Source: CAZGZD01 sp964530005
Lineage (GTDB): Bacteria > Patescibacteriota > Microgenomatia > UBA1406 > GWC2-37-13
DNA length: 12,525 nucleotides
Direction of reading: 5' to 3'
Assembly (NCBI GenBank): GCA_964530005.1
Contig: CAZGZD010000025.1
Coordinates: 1 to 12,525 of the forward strand
Of this stretch, positions 1 through 6,547 are shown in pieces (position 1 is the stretch's first letter; every line of letters begins with the position of its first letter). The position numbers and the translations under genes are program-made. A model generated the notes under the pieces. It was given only the letters and a program-made list of their open reading frames with translations. It ran no database searches and was not told the origin of the DNA.

Positions 1-1
1 G

Positions 2-1249
2 AGAAATACTTCGTTTGAGACTCGTTCAAAGCTGCTACTTAAGGTTGCTGAAGATCTTAGGAAGAATTCACTTGAGTACGGCCGGATTATCACACTTGAG
101 ATGGGTAAGCCACTTGCCCAGGCCGTGGCTGAAGTTGAGAAATGTGCTTGGGGATGTGAGTATTACGCTGAGCATGCAGAGGAATTTTTGGCAGATGATG
201 TAATCCAGACTGAAGCGCAAAAAAGCTACGTTCACTATCAACCTTTAGGTGTGCTCCTGGCTGTAATGCCATGGAATTTTCCCTTTCACCAGGTGTTTCG
301 TGCTGCGGCACCGGCTACAATGGCGGGCAATGTAGTGGTTTTGAAGCATGCTTCCAATGTCACGATGTCGGCCCTCAAGATGGTCGAGATATTTGAGCGA
401 GCAGGTTATCCAAAGGGAGTTTTTAGCACACTTCTTGTGGGCGGCGCCCATATGGATGCGATCGTAGCTGACGCACGGATAGCGGCCGCGACTGTCACAG
501 GATCAGAGTTTGCTGGATCGCGGGTTGCAGCTGTTGCCGGTGAGCATATCAAGCCGACAGTACTTGAGCTTGGAGGTTCTGACCCTTTTATAATACTTGA
601 GGATGCTGATCTTGAATCTGCCGTGCCTGGGGCAGTGACTGGGCGGACTTTGAATGCAGGACAGAGTTGTATATGTGCTAAACGCTTTATTGTTGTTGAG
701 TCAGTCTACGATGAATTTGTAGATAAGTTTGTTCCTGTAATGGAAGCTCTTAAGATGGGTGACCCACAGGATGCGGAGACTCAGATTGGGCCTCTTGCAC
801 GAGCTGATCTGCGAGACGAACTGCACAAACAGGTTGAAGCGTCAGTTGAAAAAGGTGCACGGTTGCTAACTGGCGGCAGGATTCCCGATATGGCAGGTAG
901 TTATTATCCCCCCACAGTATTGGTGGATGTTGCACCTGGTATGCCAGCATACGATGAAGAATTCTTCGGACCTGTGGCTATTGTAATCAAAGTGAAAGAT
1001 GAGAAAGATGCCATCCGAGTGGCCAATGATTCACGTTTCGGACTTGGTGGAGCAGTATGGAGCCAGGATATTGAAAGGGCCCAGCAAGTAGCTCACCAGA
1101 TCGAGTCTGGCGCAGTATTTATCAATGACTTCGTCAAATCCGATCCCAGATTGCCATTTGGAGGAATCAAAAAGTCAGGCTATGGCCGAGAACTCTCTCG
1201 TCACGGCATCCATGAGTTTGTGAATGCTAAGACGATTGTTGTGAAATAA
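2..1249 (+). CDS. Aldehyde dehydrogenase, succinate-semialdehyde dehydrogenase type (5' end missing)
   Basis: NAD(P)-dependent oxidation of an aldehyde to its acid, probably succinate semialdehyde or a similar substrate. The frame is open from base 2 and reads family-like sequence (LEMGKP) before the first Met at 101, so the true start lies outside the window. Numbering from that Met, visible marks are PWNFP with the conserved Asn59, KHASNV at 82-87, the GSEFAGS cofactor loop near 134, LELGG with Glu156, and NAGQSC with the catalytic Cys190 (bases 668-670). The C terminus has FGGIKKSGYGREL, also typical. KHASNV together with GQSCICAKRFIV resembles the YneI/Sad and GabD1 branch. About 415 residues are visible; the family is usually about 455, so roughly 40 are missing. 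It converges on pgk with a 35-base gap. The family is certain; the substrate is inferred. Confidence 0.93.
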   Translation, partial: RNTSFETRSKLLLKVAEDLRKNSLEYGRIITLEMGKPLAQAVAEVEKCAWGCEYYAEHAEEFLADDVIQTEAQKSYVHYQPLGVLLAVMPWNFPFHQVFRAAAPATMAGNVVVLKHASNVTMSALKMVEIFERAGYPKGVFSTLLVGGAHMDAIVADARIAAATVTGSEFAGSRVAAVAGEHIKPTVLELGGSDPFIILEDADLESAVPGAVTGRTLNAGQSCICAKRFIVVESVYDEFVDKFVPVMEALKMGDPQDAETQIGPLARADLRDELHKQVEASVEKGARLLTGGRIPDMAGSYYPPTVLVDVAPGMPAYDEEFFGPVAIVIKVKDEKDAIRVANDSRFGLGGAVWSQDIERAQQVAHQIESGAVFINDFVKSDPRLPFGGIKKSGYGRELSRHGIHEFVNAKTIVVK

Positions 1250-1258
1250 TTTTCACAA
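1239..1258. repeat. Perfect inverted repeat around the aldehyde dehydrogenase stop codon
   Basis: TTGTGAAA and TTTCACAA form an 8-bp perfect stem with a 4-base loop TAAT, which contains the TAA stop (1247-1249). It sits between two convergent genes. The stem is AT-rich and no T-run follows on either strand, so it is at best a weak terminator or an mRNA 3'-end stabiliser. A protein-binding site is also possible. Confidence 0.45.
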
Positions 1259-1284
1259 AGTAGAACCACCAAGGAAAGTTTTTG

Positions 1285-2496
1285 TTATTTCTTATTCTCT
1301 GGATTATTCTTCTCAAGTGCAGTGAGACCAGGAAGACGGCCTTTCTCTAGATATTCAAGCATAGCGCCACCGCCCGTTGAGATGTGAGTTAATTTATCAA
1401 GATATTCTTTTTTAGATATTGCGGCCAGTGTGTCTCCTCCGCCTACAATTGTCGTGGCCTCATCGTTGTGAGTTATGGCATAGTAGATAAAATCTGTACC
1501 TTGACGAAACTCTGGATTCTCAAAGTATCCAACCGGTCCATTCCACACAATTGTCTTGGCCTTTGCAATTATCGCTCCATATTCGGCTTTACTTTCCGGC
1601 CCAATATCAAGGATCTTATCTCCATTTTTAAAATCCTCTATTTTTAAGACTTTACTTTTATCTGATTTAAGATCTGCTGCGACTACAACGTCTTGGGGTA
1701 GTATAATCTCACACTTATTCTTCCGAGCTTTGTAGAGTAGTCGCCTAGCTTTCTCAACAGCTTCATATTCATACATACTTTGACCTATCTGATAACCTTG
1801 CGCCTTAAGAAAAGTGTTGGCAATTCCGCCACCAAATAAAATATAGTCAGCTATCTCAGTAAGTTTGCGTATGAAGTTGATCTTAGTTGTGATCTTTGCC
1901 CCGCCTATGATGACCACAACTGGATGGCGTGCATTTTTAGTAATCTTGTCCATCATTTGAATCTCGTTTTTCAAAAGAAGTCCTCCATACGCTGGGAGAT
2001 AATTGGGAACTGTCACCACAGATGCGTCCACTCGGTGGGACATAGCAAATGCATCGTTGACGTATACATCAGCAAGACTGGCTAATTTTTTAGAAAAAGG
2101 TATTCTATTGATTTTTTCGCCAGGATAAAATCTGATGTTTTCAAGTACGATAACTTCATTATCTTTTTGATCTTCGATCTGCTGTTTACCCTCGGGACTT
2201 AAAAAATCATCGACGAGTATTACTTTATAGTTAGGGAGGTATTCTTGAAGTCTTGCGACTACGACCTTTAGTGAATGTTTGGGATCGCGGGAGGTTGGGC
2301 GATTGAGCTTAGCTACGCAAATCAATTTATTCTTATTCCTTAGTAGATAATTTATAGTGGGTAAGTTTCGATGTATTCGAGCATCATCGGCAATTTCGTA
2401 ATTTGAATTTATCGAGACGTCAAAATCTGCACGAAGAAGTACTCTCTTATTTTTTATCTGACCATTCTCGTCGATGTATCGGACACGTGTTGTCAT
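1285..2496 (-). CDS. pgk: Phosphoglycerate kinase
   Basis: Cytosolic enzyme interconverting 1,3-bisphosphoglycerate + ADP and 3-phosphoglycerate + ATP. I start it at the ATG at 2496 (403 residues), 13 bases after the gap stop. A longer frame from a TTG at 2535 would overlap gap and adds nothing family-like. Visible motifs are LENIRFYPGE (Arg122), VYVNDAF..SHR (Arg155), GGAK at 198-201, FGGGIANTFL near 221-230, VWNGPVGYFE at 317-326, GGGDT near 352-356 and HISTGGGA at 371-378. The length is normal. Two positions that bind 3-phosphoglycerate in well-studied PGKs differ: the usual RVDFNVP is RADFDVS (Asn to Asp at 26), and the usual SHLGRP is AKLNRP (His to Lys at 63, Gly to Asn at 65). It is the last gene of the fba-fbp-gap-pgk operon. 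It is certainly a PGK-family protein; activity is very likely but not proven, given these changes. Confidence 0.95.
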   Translation of the reverse strand: MTTRVRYIDENGQIKNKRVLLRADFDVSINSNYEIADDARIHRNLPTINYLLRNKNKLICVAKLNRPTSRDPKHSLKVVVARLQEYLPNYKVILVDDFLSPEGKQQIEDQKDNEVIVLENIRFYPGEKINRIPFSKKLASLADVYVNDAFAMSHRVDASVVTVPNYLPAYGGLLLKNEIQMMDKITKNARHPVVVIIGGAKITTKINFIRKLTEIADYILFGGGIANTFLKAQGYQIGQSMYEYEAVEKARRLLYKARKNKCEIILPQDVVVAADLKSDKSKVLKIEDFKNGDKILDIGPESKAEYGAIIAKAKTIVWNGPVGYFENPEFRQGTDFIYYAITHNDEATTIVGGGDTLAAISKKEYLDKLTHISTGGGAMLEYLEKGRLPGLTALEKNNPENKK

Positions 2497-2509
2497 AGGG
2501 TCTCTTAAT

Positions 2510-3523
2510 TTACACGAAGCGTGCGAGTTTTTCAACTAGATCGACAAGACGGGCGGAGTAGCCCCATTCATTGTCGTACCAGCCGAAGACTTTAATAAGC
2601 GTACCACCAAGAACTTTAGTATAGTTTGAATCAAAAATTGAGGAATAAGTAGACCCGATGTAGTCGGATGAAACAAGGGGTTGAGTTTCGTAGTGAAGTA
2701 TTCCTTTCATGGGGCCATTGGCTGCTTTGAGGAAGGCGGCATTAACTTCATCAACCGTTGTACTTTTTTTCACGACTGCTGATATATCGGCAAATGAGAC
2801 TGTTGGGACAGGTACTCGGATTGCCATACCATCGAGGCGGCCGGCAAGACGAGGTATGACCCGCGCCACAGCACGTGCGGCTCCTGTCGTAGATGGGATT
2901 ATATTAAGTGCCGCAGCCCTCGAGCGATCAGGCTTCTTATTGGACTCATCAAGAAGACTTTGGGAAGATGTATATGCGTGGGCTGTAGTGACAAATCCAG
3001 ACTCAATTTCATAATTGTCATCAATTACCTTGAATAGGGGAGCTACGCAGTTGGTGGTGCAGGATGCATTGGATATTTCGCACAGGTCTTTCTCCTCAAG
3101 TATCTCATCATTTACACCGAGCACCACTGTATCAGTATTCTCATCTTTTGCAGGTGCCGAAAGCACAATATATTTGACCCCATCTTTTTTGTGTTTTTGA
3201 AGATCTGGTTTTATTGTAAATGCCCCCGTCGCTTCAATTACCACGTCTACTCCGTATTCATCCCACGGAATATTTTCGGGTTCGGCAATTTGCGTGGCCT
3301 TTATTTCTTGTCCGTCTACGATGAGCGCACCTTCTTTGGCCTCAACGCTTTTGCCAAATGTGCGATAGACTGAGTCATATTTGAGAAGGTAGGCGAGCAT
3401 CTCTGGGGCGGTCTGTCTTGTATTTACCGCGACAATATCAAAGTTGCCTCGATCGACTGCAATTCGCGTGAATGCACGTCCAATACGACCGAATCCATTT
3501 ATACCAATTTTCAGTCTTTTCAT
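2510..3523 (-). CDS. gap: Glyceraldehyde-3-phosphate dehydrogenase, type I
   Basis: Interconverts glyceraldehyde 3-phosphate + Pi + NAD(P)+ and 1,3-bisphosphoglycerate. The 337 residues are full length and start at the ATG at 3523. Seen are the nucleotide-binding GINGFGRIGR (8-17), the active site SNASCTTNC with Cys155, His182 in TTAHAYT, AAALNIIPSTTGAA (203-216) and the C-terminal WYDNEWGYS. The stretch after the second Rossmann strand reads VAVNTRQT instead of the NAD-type VAVNDL, giving Thr35-Arg36 where the classic Asp32-Leu33 sits. The position matching Pro188 is Ser194. Both changes recall NADP-accepting plastid and cyanobacterial GAPDHs. It lies 26 bases after fbp and 13 bases before pgk, so it is probably co-transcribed. 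No good ribosome binding site is seen; GAGAT lies about 9 bases before the ATG. Confidence 0.97.
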   Translation of the reverse strand: MKRLKIGINGFGRIGRAFTRIAVDRGNFDIVAVNTRQTAPEMLAYLLKYDSVYRTFGKSVEAKEGALIVDGQEIKATQIAEPENIPWDEYGVDVVIEATGAFTIKPDLQKHKKDGVKYIVLSAPAKDENTDTVVLGVNDEILEEKDLCEISNASCTTNCVAPLFKVIDDNYEIESGFVTTAHAYTSSQSLLDESNKKPDRSRAAALNIIPSTTGAARAVARVIPRLAGRLDGMAIRVPVPTVSFADISAVVKKSTTVDEVNAAFLKAANGPMKGILHYETQPLVSSDYIGSTYSSIFDSNYTKVLGGTLIKVFGWYDNEWGYSARLVDLVEKLARFV

Positions 3524-3549
3524 ATCTAATTATCTCAAATTTTTTAATT

Positions 3550-4506
3550 TTAACTTACTATTTGCTGATATTTCTCAACTTCTTTTTTACTGCCCATTAC
3601 AACAGGTACTCTTTGATGAAATTCAGACGGAGAGATATCAAGCGGTGACTGCTTGCCAGATATGCTTGTACCTCCTGCTTGCTCCACAATATATGCCAGT
3701 GAATTCACTTCAAGCATAAGCCTGAGTTTGCCTTCTGGATTCTTGCTATCTGCCGGATATATAAAAATACCACCCTTAAGAAGTGTGCGATGAATATCAG
3801 CAACCATAGATCCGACATAGCGTGCTCTGTAGGGATTTTCTGCGTCTTTCATAATTTTAAGATATTTTTGCAGACCTTCGCTGTAGCGGGCGCTGTATCC
3901 TTCATTGATAGAATAAATATGCCCCTCCTCAGGAATTTTGATATCAGGATGAGAGAGGAGAAAGCTCCCGATTGAAGGGTCGAGAGTAAATCCATTCACA
4001 CCTGCGCCACAGGTGTATACCAACATCACGCTGGATCCATAGAGAATATAACCAGCTGCAACTTGCTTGCGGCCTGGATAGAGTACAGTATCTCCGCTTT
4101 TTTTGTAGATTGAGAAAATAGTACCGATTGATACATTGACATCTATGTTTGATGAGCCATCAAGTGGGTCCATATATACGATATATTCACCGCGGCGCGT
4201 CTCTACCTCATATGAGTCTTCCATTTCCTCCGATACTATTGTTGCAACCTGCCCACTTTCCTTGAGTATATCCACCATCAAGTCGTTTGCGAACTCATCC
4301 AGCTTTTGCACTTCCTCCGATGAGGCATTGGTCCGTCCGGCTGAGCCTTGGATATCAACGAGTCCTGATTTCTTTACATGGGAAGCTATGATCTTGCCAG
4401 CTTCTGCGATCTGATTGAGAAGTAGCGTAAGGTTGCCCTGAGCATCTGGAAATTGTTGCTCTTCTTTGAGAATAAATTCAGTAAGCGTGATCCATTTATT
4501 TGACAT
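3550..4506 (-). CDS. fbp: Fructose-1,6-bisphosphatase, class I
   Basis: Hydrolyses fructose 1,6-bisphosphate to fructose 6-phosphate + Pi, the irreversible gluconeogenic step (also used in the Calvin cycle). I start at the ATG at 4506 (318 residues), overlapping the end of fba by 11 bases. The upstream alternative is a TTG at 4518. Metal- and substrate-site motifs are plain: VSEE at 91-94, DPLDGSSNID at 113-122 followed by VNVSIGTIF, the substrate-binding RARYVGSMVADIHR and YPADSKNPEGKLR, then LEVNSLAYIVEQAGG with the late metal-binding Glu, and HQRVPVVMGS near the C terminus. Length is normal for class I. The overlap with fba implies translational coupling, since no Shine-Dalgarno sequence is visible. 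The presence of FBPase rather than phosphofructokinase points the operon in the gluconeogenic direction. Confidence 0.97.
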   Translation of the reverse strand: MSNKWITLTEFILKEEQQFPDAQGNLTLLLNQIAEAGKIIASHVKKSGLVDIQGSAGRTNASSEEVQKLDEFANDLMVDILKESGQVATIVSEEMEDSYEVETRRGEYIVYMDPLDGSSNIDVNVSIGTIFSIYKKSGDTVLYPGRKQVAAGYILYGSSVMLVYTCGAGVNGFTLDPSIGSFLLSHPDIKIPEEGHIYSINEGYSARYSEGLQKYLKIMKDAENPYRARYVGSMVADIHRTLLKGGIFIYPADSKNPEGKLRLMLEVNSLAYIVEQAGGTSISGKQSPLDISPSEFHQRVPVVMGSKKEVEKYQQIVS

Positions 4507-5776
4507 AAGTAGTGACAATATCTTTTGTATTTATAACATTGAGTTTCTCAAAAAGAAAAGAAAGTTGATTCCTAAGTGCTTCACGGATCGGTGCTTTTTC
4601 CTCGTCTGTCAAATCCCATGCTTGCTGTTTGAAAGGTCCAATTGCTTTTTTGCGAGTTTTGTAGATATTTTGTATCTCTGTGAGTTCACTATCCCATTCG
4701 CCTTGGCAATTTTGCTTGACCCATTCAACCATTTTATCTCGAAGCGAAGTCGGCATCGTATCATATACGATATTCTGAAATCCTGTGGCAAGGTGTATCT
4801 CAAGCGTGTCATTTTGCGGAAAGTTGTGGAAAAGTTCATTGGGTAGAGTGGAGGCGCCGTGCTGGACTGATCCGCCGATGTGATACTTGGAGCGAGCCAC
4901 CTCGCTTATGTCTTTTAGTACGTTAAAGTCTATATTTACATTTGCTACCGTGCCATCAGCATTGGGAGTACCTCCGTGGGAGCTTCCGGTCTGCACACTT
5001 ACTTTACTTATTCCTTTTAGATCACTACTCTCAATTTCTTTGAGGTATCCATTCATAAAGGCTTCAAAGTCTGCAACAGTGCTATTTTTCCCTCCAATAT
5101 GGCCGATCTCGCCACCTATTGATATTGTTTCGCCATCGGGCTCGAGCTCTCTGATGTAGCGCGTTAGACCCGCTGTCATCTTGAAGTTATGTTCCTGCTG
5201 AGCTGATAAATCTTCTTTCTCAAGGTCGACAAGTGTAGAAGCATCAATATCTATGTTTAGGAAGTTCGCATCAACCGCTTCTTTGATGAGCGCTTTTATT
5301 TTCCCAATCTCAGTCTCAGGCTCTTGACTATAGACTCGTTTGCTGAACTGAAAATGATCACCTTGTATAAATACCGGTCCAACATATCCAGTTTTGACCG
5401 CTGCGGCAAGTACCACGACTGCATATTCATCCGGCCTTTGATCGGTGTAGTCAATCTCAGAGCGAGCGATCTCAAATATCACCGGCCCAATTTGCTTTTC
5501 TTGCATGAGTGTAAAGATGATGCAAGCCGTGTCATATGTGAGGAATCGTACGTTTATTGCAGGGACTGTAAATCCATCAGCCTTGCCTTCTCCAATCGCC
5601 ATGTATAGATCATGAATTGAGGCGGAGTGTGCTCCCGCATCTTTAGCAATTTCACGAACAAGTGTTCGCGATTCTTTTTTAATCTGCGCATCTTGCGAGA
5701 AAATAGCCGTGTATACAAGATCGTCAATAAGGGATGTGGCTTGATCTTTTGCGGGGAGAATTGTGAGTAGTTGCAT
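4496..5776 (-). CDS. fba: Class II fructose-bisphosphate aldolase-like protein
   Basis: Probably a zinc-dependent aldolase condensing dihydroxyacetone phosphate and glyceraldehyde 3-phosphate to fructose 1,6-bisphosphate. The 426 residues start at the ATG at 5776. An N-terminal extension of about 55 residues precedes the usual first strand and helix (AIGEGKADGFTVPAINVR, 60-77). Expected catalytic elements are present in order: Asp140-His141 in IQGDH (usual HLDHG), Glu223 in GGEIGHIGG, His267 in GSSHGG (usual GTSHG), and His306 in VQHGASTLPNE (usual LHGGSGVPDE). Thus the general base and zinc ligands look intact although overall similarity to FbaA is modest. GatZ/KbaZ-type proteins are a more distant alternative. 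It is first in the operon with fbp, gap and pgk, which supports the fructose bisphosphate substrate. It has its own strong promoter at 5791-5819 and a leader of about 8 bases. Confidence 0.85.
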   Translation of the reverse strand: MQLLTILPAKDQATSLIDDLVYTAIFSQDAQIKKESRTLVREIAKDAGAHSASIHDLYMAIGEGKADGFTVPAINVRFLTYDTACIIFTLMQEKQIGPVIFEIARSEIDYTDQRPDEYAVVVLAAAVKTGYVGPVFIQGDHFQFSKRVYSQEPETEIGKIKALIKEAVDANFLNIDIDASTLVDLEKEDLSAQQEHNFKMTAGLTRYIRELEPDGETISIGGEIGHIGGKNSTVADFEAFMNGYLKEIESSDLKGISKVSVQTGSSHGGTPNADGTVANVNIDFNVLKDISEVARSKYHIGGSVQHGASTLPNELFHNFPQNDTLEIHLATGFQNIVYDTMPTSLRDKMVEWVKQNCQGEWDSELTEIQNIYKTRKKAIGPFKQQAWDLTDEEKAPIREALRNQLSFLFEKLNVINTKDIVTTYVK

Positions 5777-5790
5777 ATTAGTGTCTTTAT

Positions 5791-5819
5791 ATCATAGCGA
5801 GAAGTTGTATTTTTGTCAA
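5791..5819 (-). promoter_or_regulatory. Sigma-70-type promoter of the fba-fbp-gap-pgk operon
   Basis: Read on the minus strand, a perfect -35 TTGACA (5819-5814), a 17-base spacer and a -10 TATGAT (5796-5791). The predicted start near 5784 leaves a leader of about 8 bases before the fba ATG, too short for a standard ribosome binding site. It is back-to-back with the HIT promoter; one base separates the two -35 elements. Confidence 0.75.
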
Positions 5820-5828
5820 TTTGTCAAT
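5813..5828. repeat. Tandem TTGTCAAT repeat between two divergent promoters
   Basis: Two perfect adjacent copies of TTGTCAAT. The first copy carries, on the minus strand, the fba -35 (TTGACA). The second carries, on the plus strand, the HIT -35 (TTGTCA). It may be just two -35 elements side by side, or a direct-repeat operator allowing joint control. Confidence 0.5.
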
Positions 5829-5849
5829 GAAGCTAAAAAATGATATTAT
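5821..5849 (+). promoter_or_regulatory. Sigma-70-type promoter of the HIT-MGMT operon
   Basis: -35 TTGTCA (5821-5826), exactly 17 bases, then -10 TATTAT (5844-5849). The ATG of the HIT gene follows after 8 bases, so the transcript should begin at or within a base or two of the start codon. Confidence 0.75.
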
Positions 5850-5857
5850 GAGCTGGT

Positions 5858-6241
5858 ATGGATGATTGTATTTTTTGCAAGATTGTAGCGGGCCAGATCC
5901 CAGCATACAAAATATACGAAGATGACAATTATCTGGGGTTTCTGGATATATTTCCACGGGTTGCAGGCCATTCTCTGCTTATTCCGAAAAAACACTTTAC
6001 TTGGGTATATGACGTGCCCAACTTCGGTGAGTACTGGGAAACTGTACTAAAAGTCACACACGCTTTGCAAAAAACTATGTCTCCCACATTCGTCACCTAT
6101 GTTACGCATGGGCTTGAGGTCCCACATGCCCACATTCATATCATGCCAAGAACCAGTCAGACGGAATTTGTGCCAGAGCGCCACAAGTTTACAGAAGATG
6201 AGATGAAGAAAATAGTTGAGAAGATTAAAAGCGGTTTTTAA
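5858..6241 (+). CDS. HIT-family protein (histidine-triad nucleotide hydrolase/transferase)
   Basis: Small cytosolic nucleotide-binding protein; the family typically hydrolyses phosphoramidates or dinucleoside polyphosphates. The 127 residues are full length. It starts with CIFCKI (Cys4, Cys7, a zinc pair seen in many HIT proteins) and has LDIFPRVAGHSLLIPKKH at 29-46. The triad VPHAHIHIMP carries His90, His92 and His94, with His92 in the usual nucleophile position. It has a strong promoter with a predicted leaderless start. MGMT begins only 3 bases after its stop, so the two share an mRNA. The HIT-MGMT pairing hints at a housekeeping or damage-clearing role, but that is inference; the true substrate is unknown. 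Confidence 0.93.
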   Translation: MDDCIFCKIVAGQIPAYKIYEDDNYLGFLDIFPRVAGHSLLIPKKHFTWVYDVPNFGEYWETVLKVTHALQKTMSPTFVTYVTHGLEVPHAHIHIMPRTSQTEFVPERHKFTEDEMKKIVEKIKSGF

Positions 6242-6244
6242 CTT

Positions 6245-6547
6245 ATGGATGTAAGGCAAAAAGTGTTTGATGCAGTGGCCGCAATCCCCAAAGGCTTCGT
6301 TGCGACCTATGGCCAGATTGCCAAAGCAGCTGGAATCAAATCTCCTCGAGCTGTAGGGCAGATCATTCATCGCAATACTGATCCAGAGCACGTACCCTGC
6401 CATCGAGTCGTCTTCGCCGATGGATCGCTTTCTACGGCTTACGCATTTGGTGGGCTCAAAAAACAGATGGAAAAGTTAAGGGGTGAGGGAGTTTCGTTTA
6501 CTGGAGAGAAAGTCGTGCTTTCTGAAAATCAATTAGCGGCTTCTTAA
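6245..6547 (+). CDS. MGMT-family protein (O6-alkylguanine-DNA alkyltransferase-like, single domain)
   Basis: Direct reversal of O6-alkylguanine by transfer of the alkyl group to a protein cysteine. At 100 residues it consists only of the C-terminal DNA-binding/active-site domain; the N-terminal half found in Ogt/Ada is absent. FVATYGQIAKAAG (18-30) is the helix-turn-helix start, SPRAVG carries the Arg35 finger, Asn44 lies in HRNT, and PCHRVV has the acceptor Cys52. The Cys separates it from classical alkyltransferase-like proteins, which replace it with Trp or Ala. The start is the ATG at 6245, 3 bases after the HIT stop, with no Shine-Dalgarno sequence, so translation is probably coupled. 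Its TAA overlaps the clpB TAA on the other strand. Whether it repairs DNA alone or flags lesions for excision repair is open. Confidence 0.88.
   Translation: MDVRQKVFDAVAAIPKGFVATYGQIAKAAGIKSPRAVGQIIHRNTDPEHVPCHRVVFADGSLSTAYAFGGLKKQMEKLRGEGVSFTGEKVVLSENQLAAS

Noticed and set aside
1250..1284. Intrinsic terminator between the aldehyde dehydrogenase gene and pgk
   Set aside because: Only an AT-rich palindrome is present, with no GC-rich stem followed by a T-run on either strand.
2497..2535. Longer pgk start (TTG at 2535)
   Set aside because: It overlaps the end of gap, uses a rarer start and adds non-family residues. The ATG at 2496 fits the usual PGK N terminus.
4507..4518. Longer fbp start (TTG at 4518)
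   Set aside because: It adds only four residues. The ATG at 4506 is simpler and still overlaps fba.
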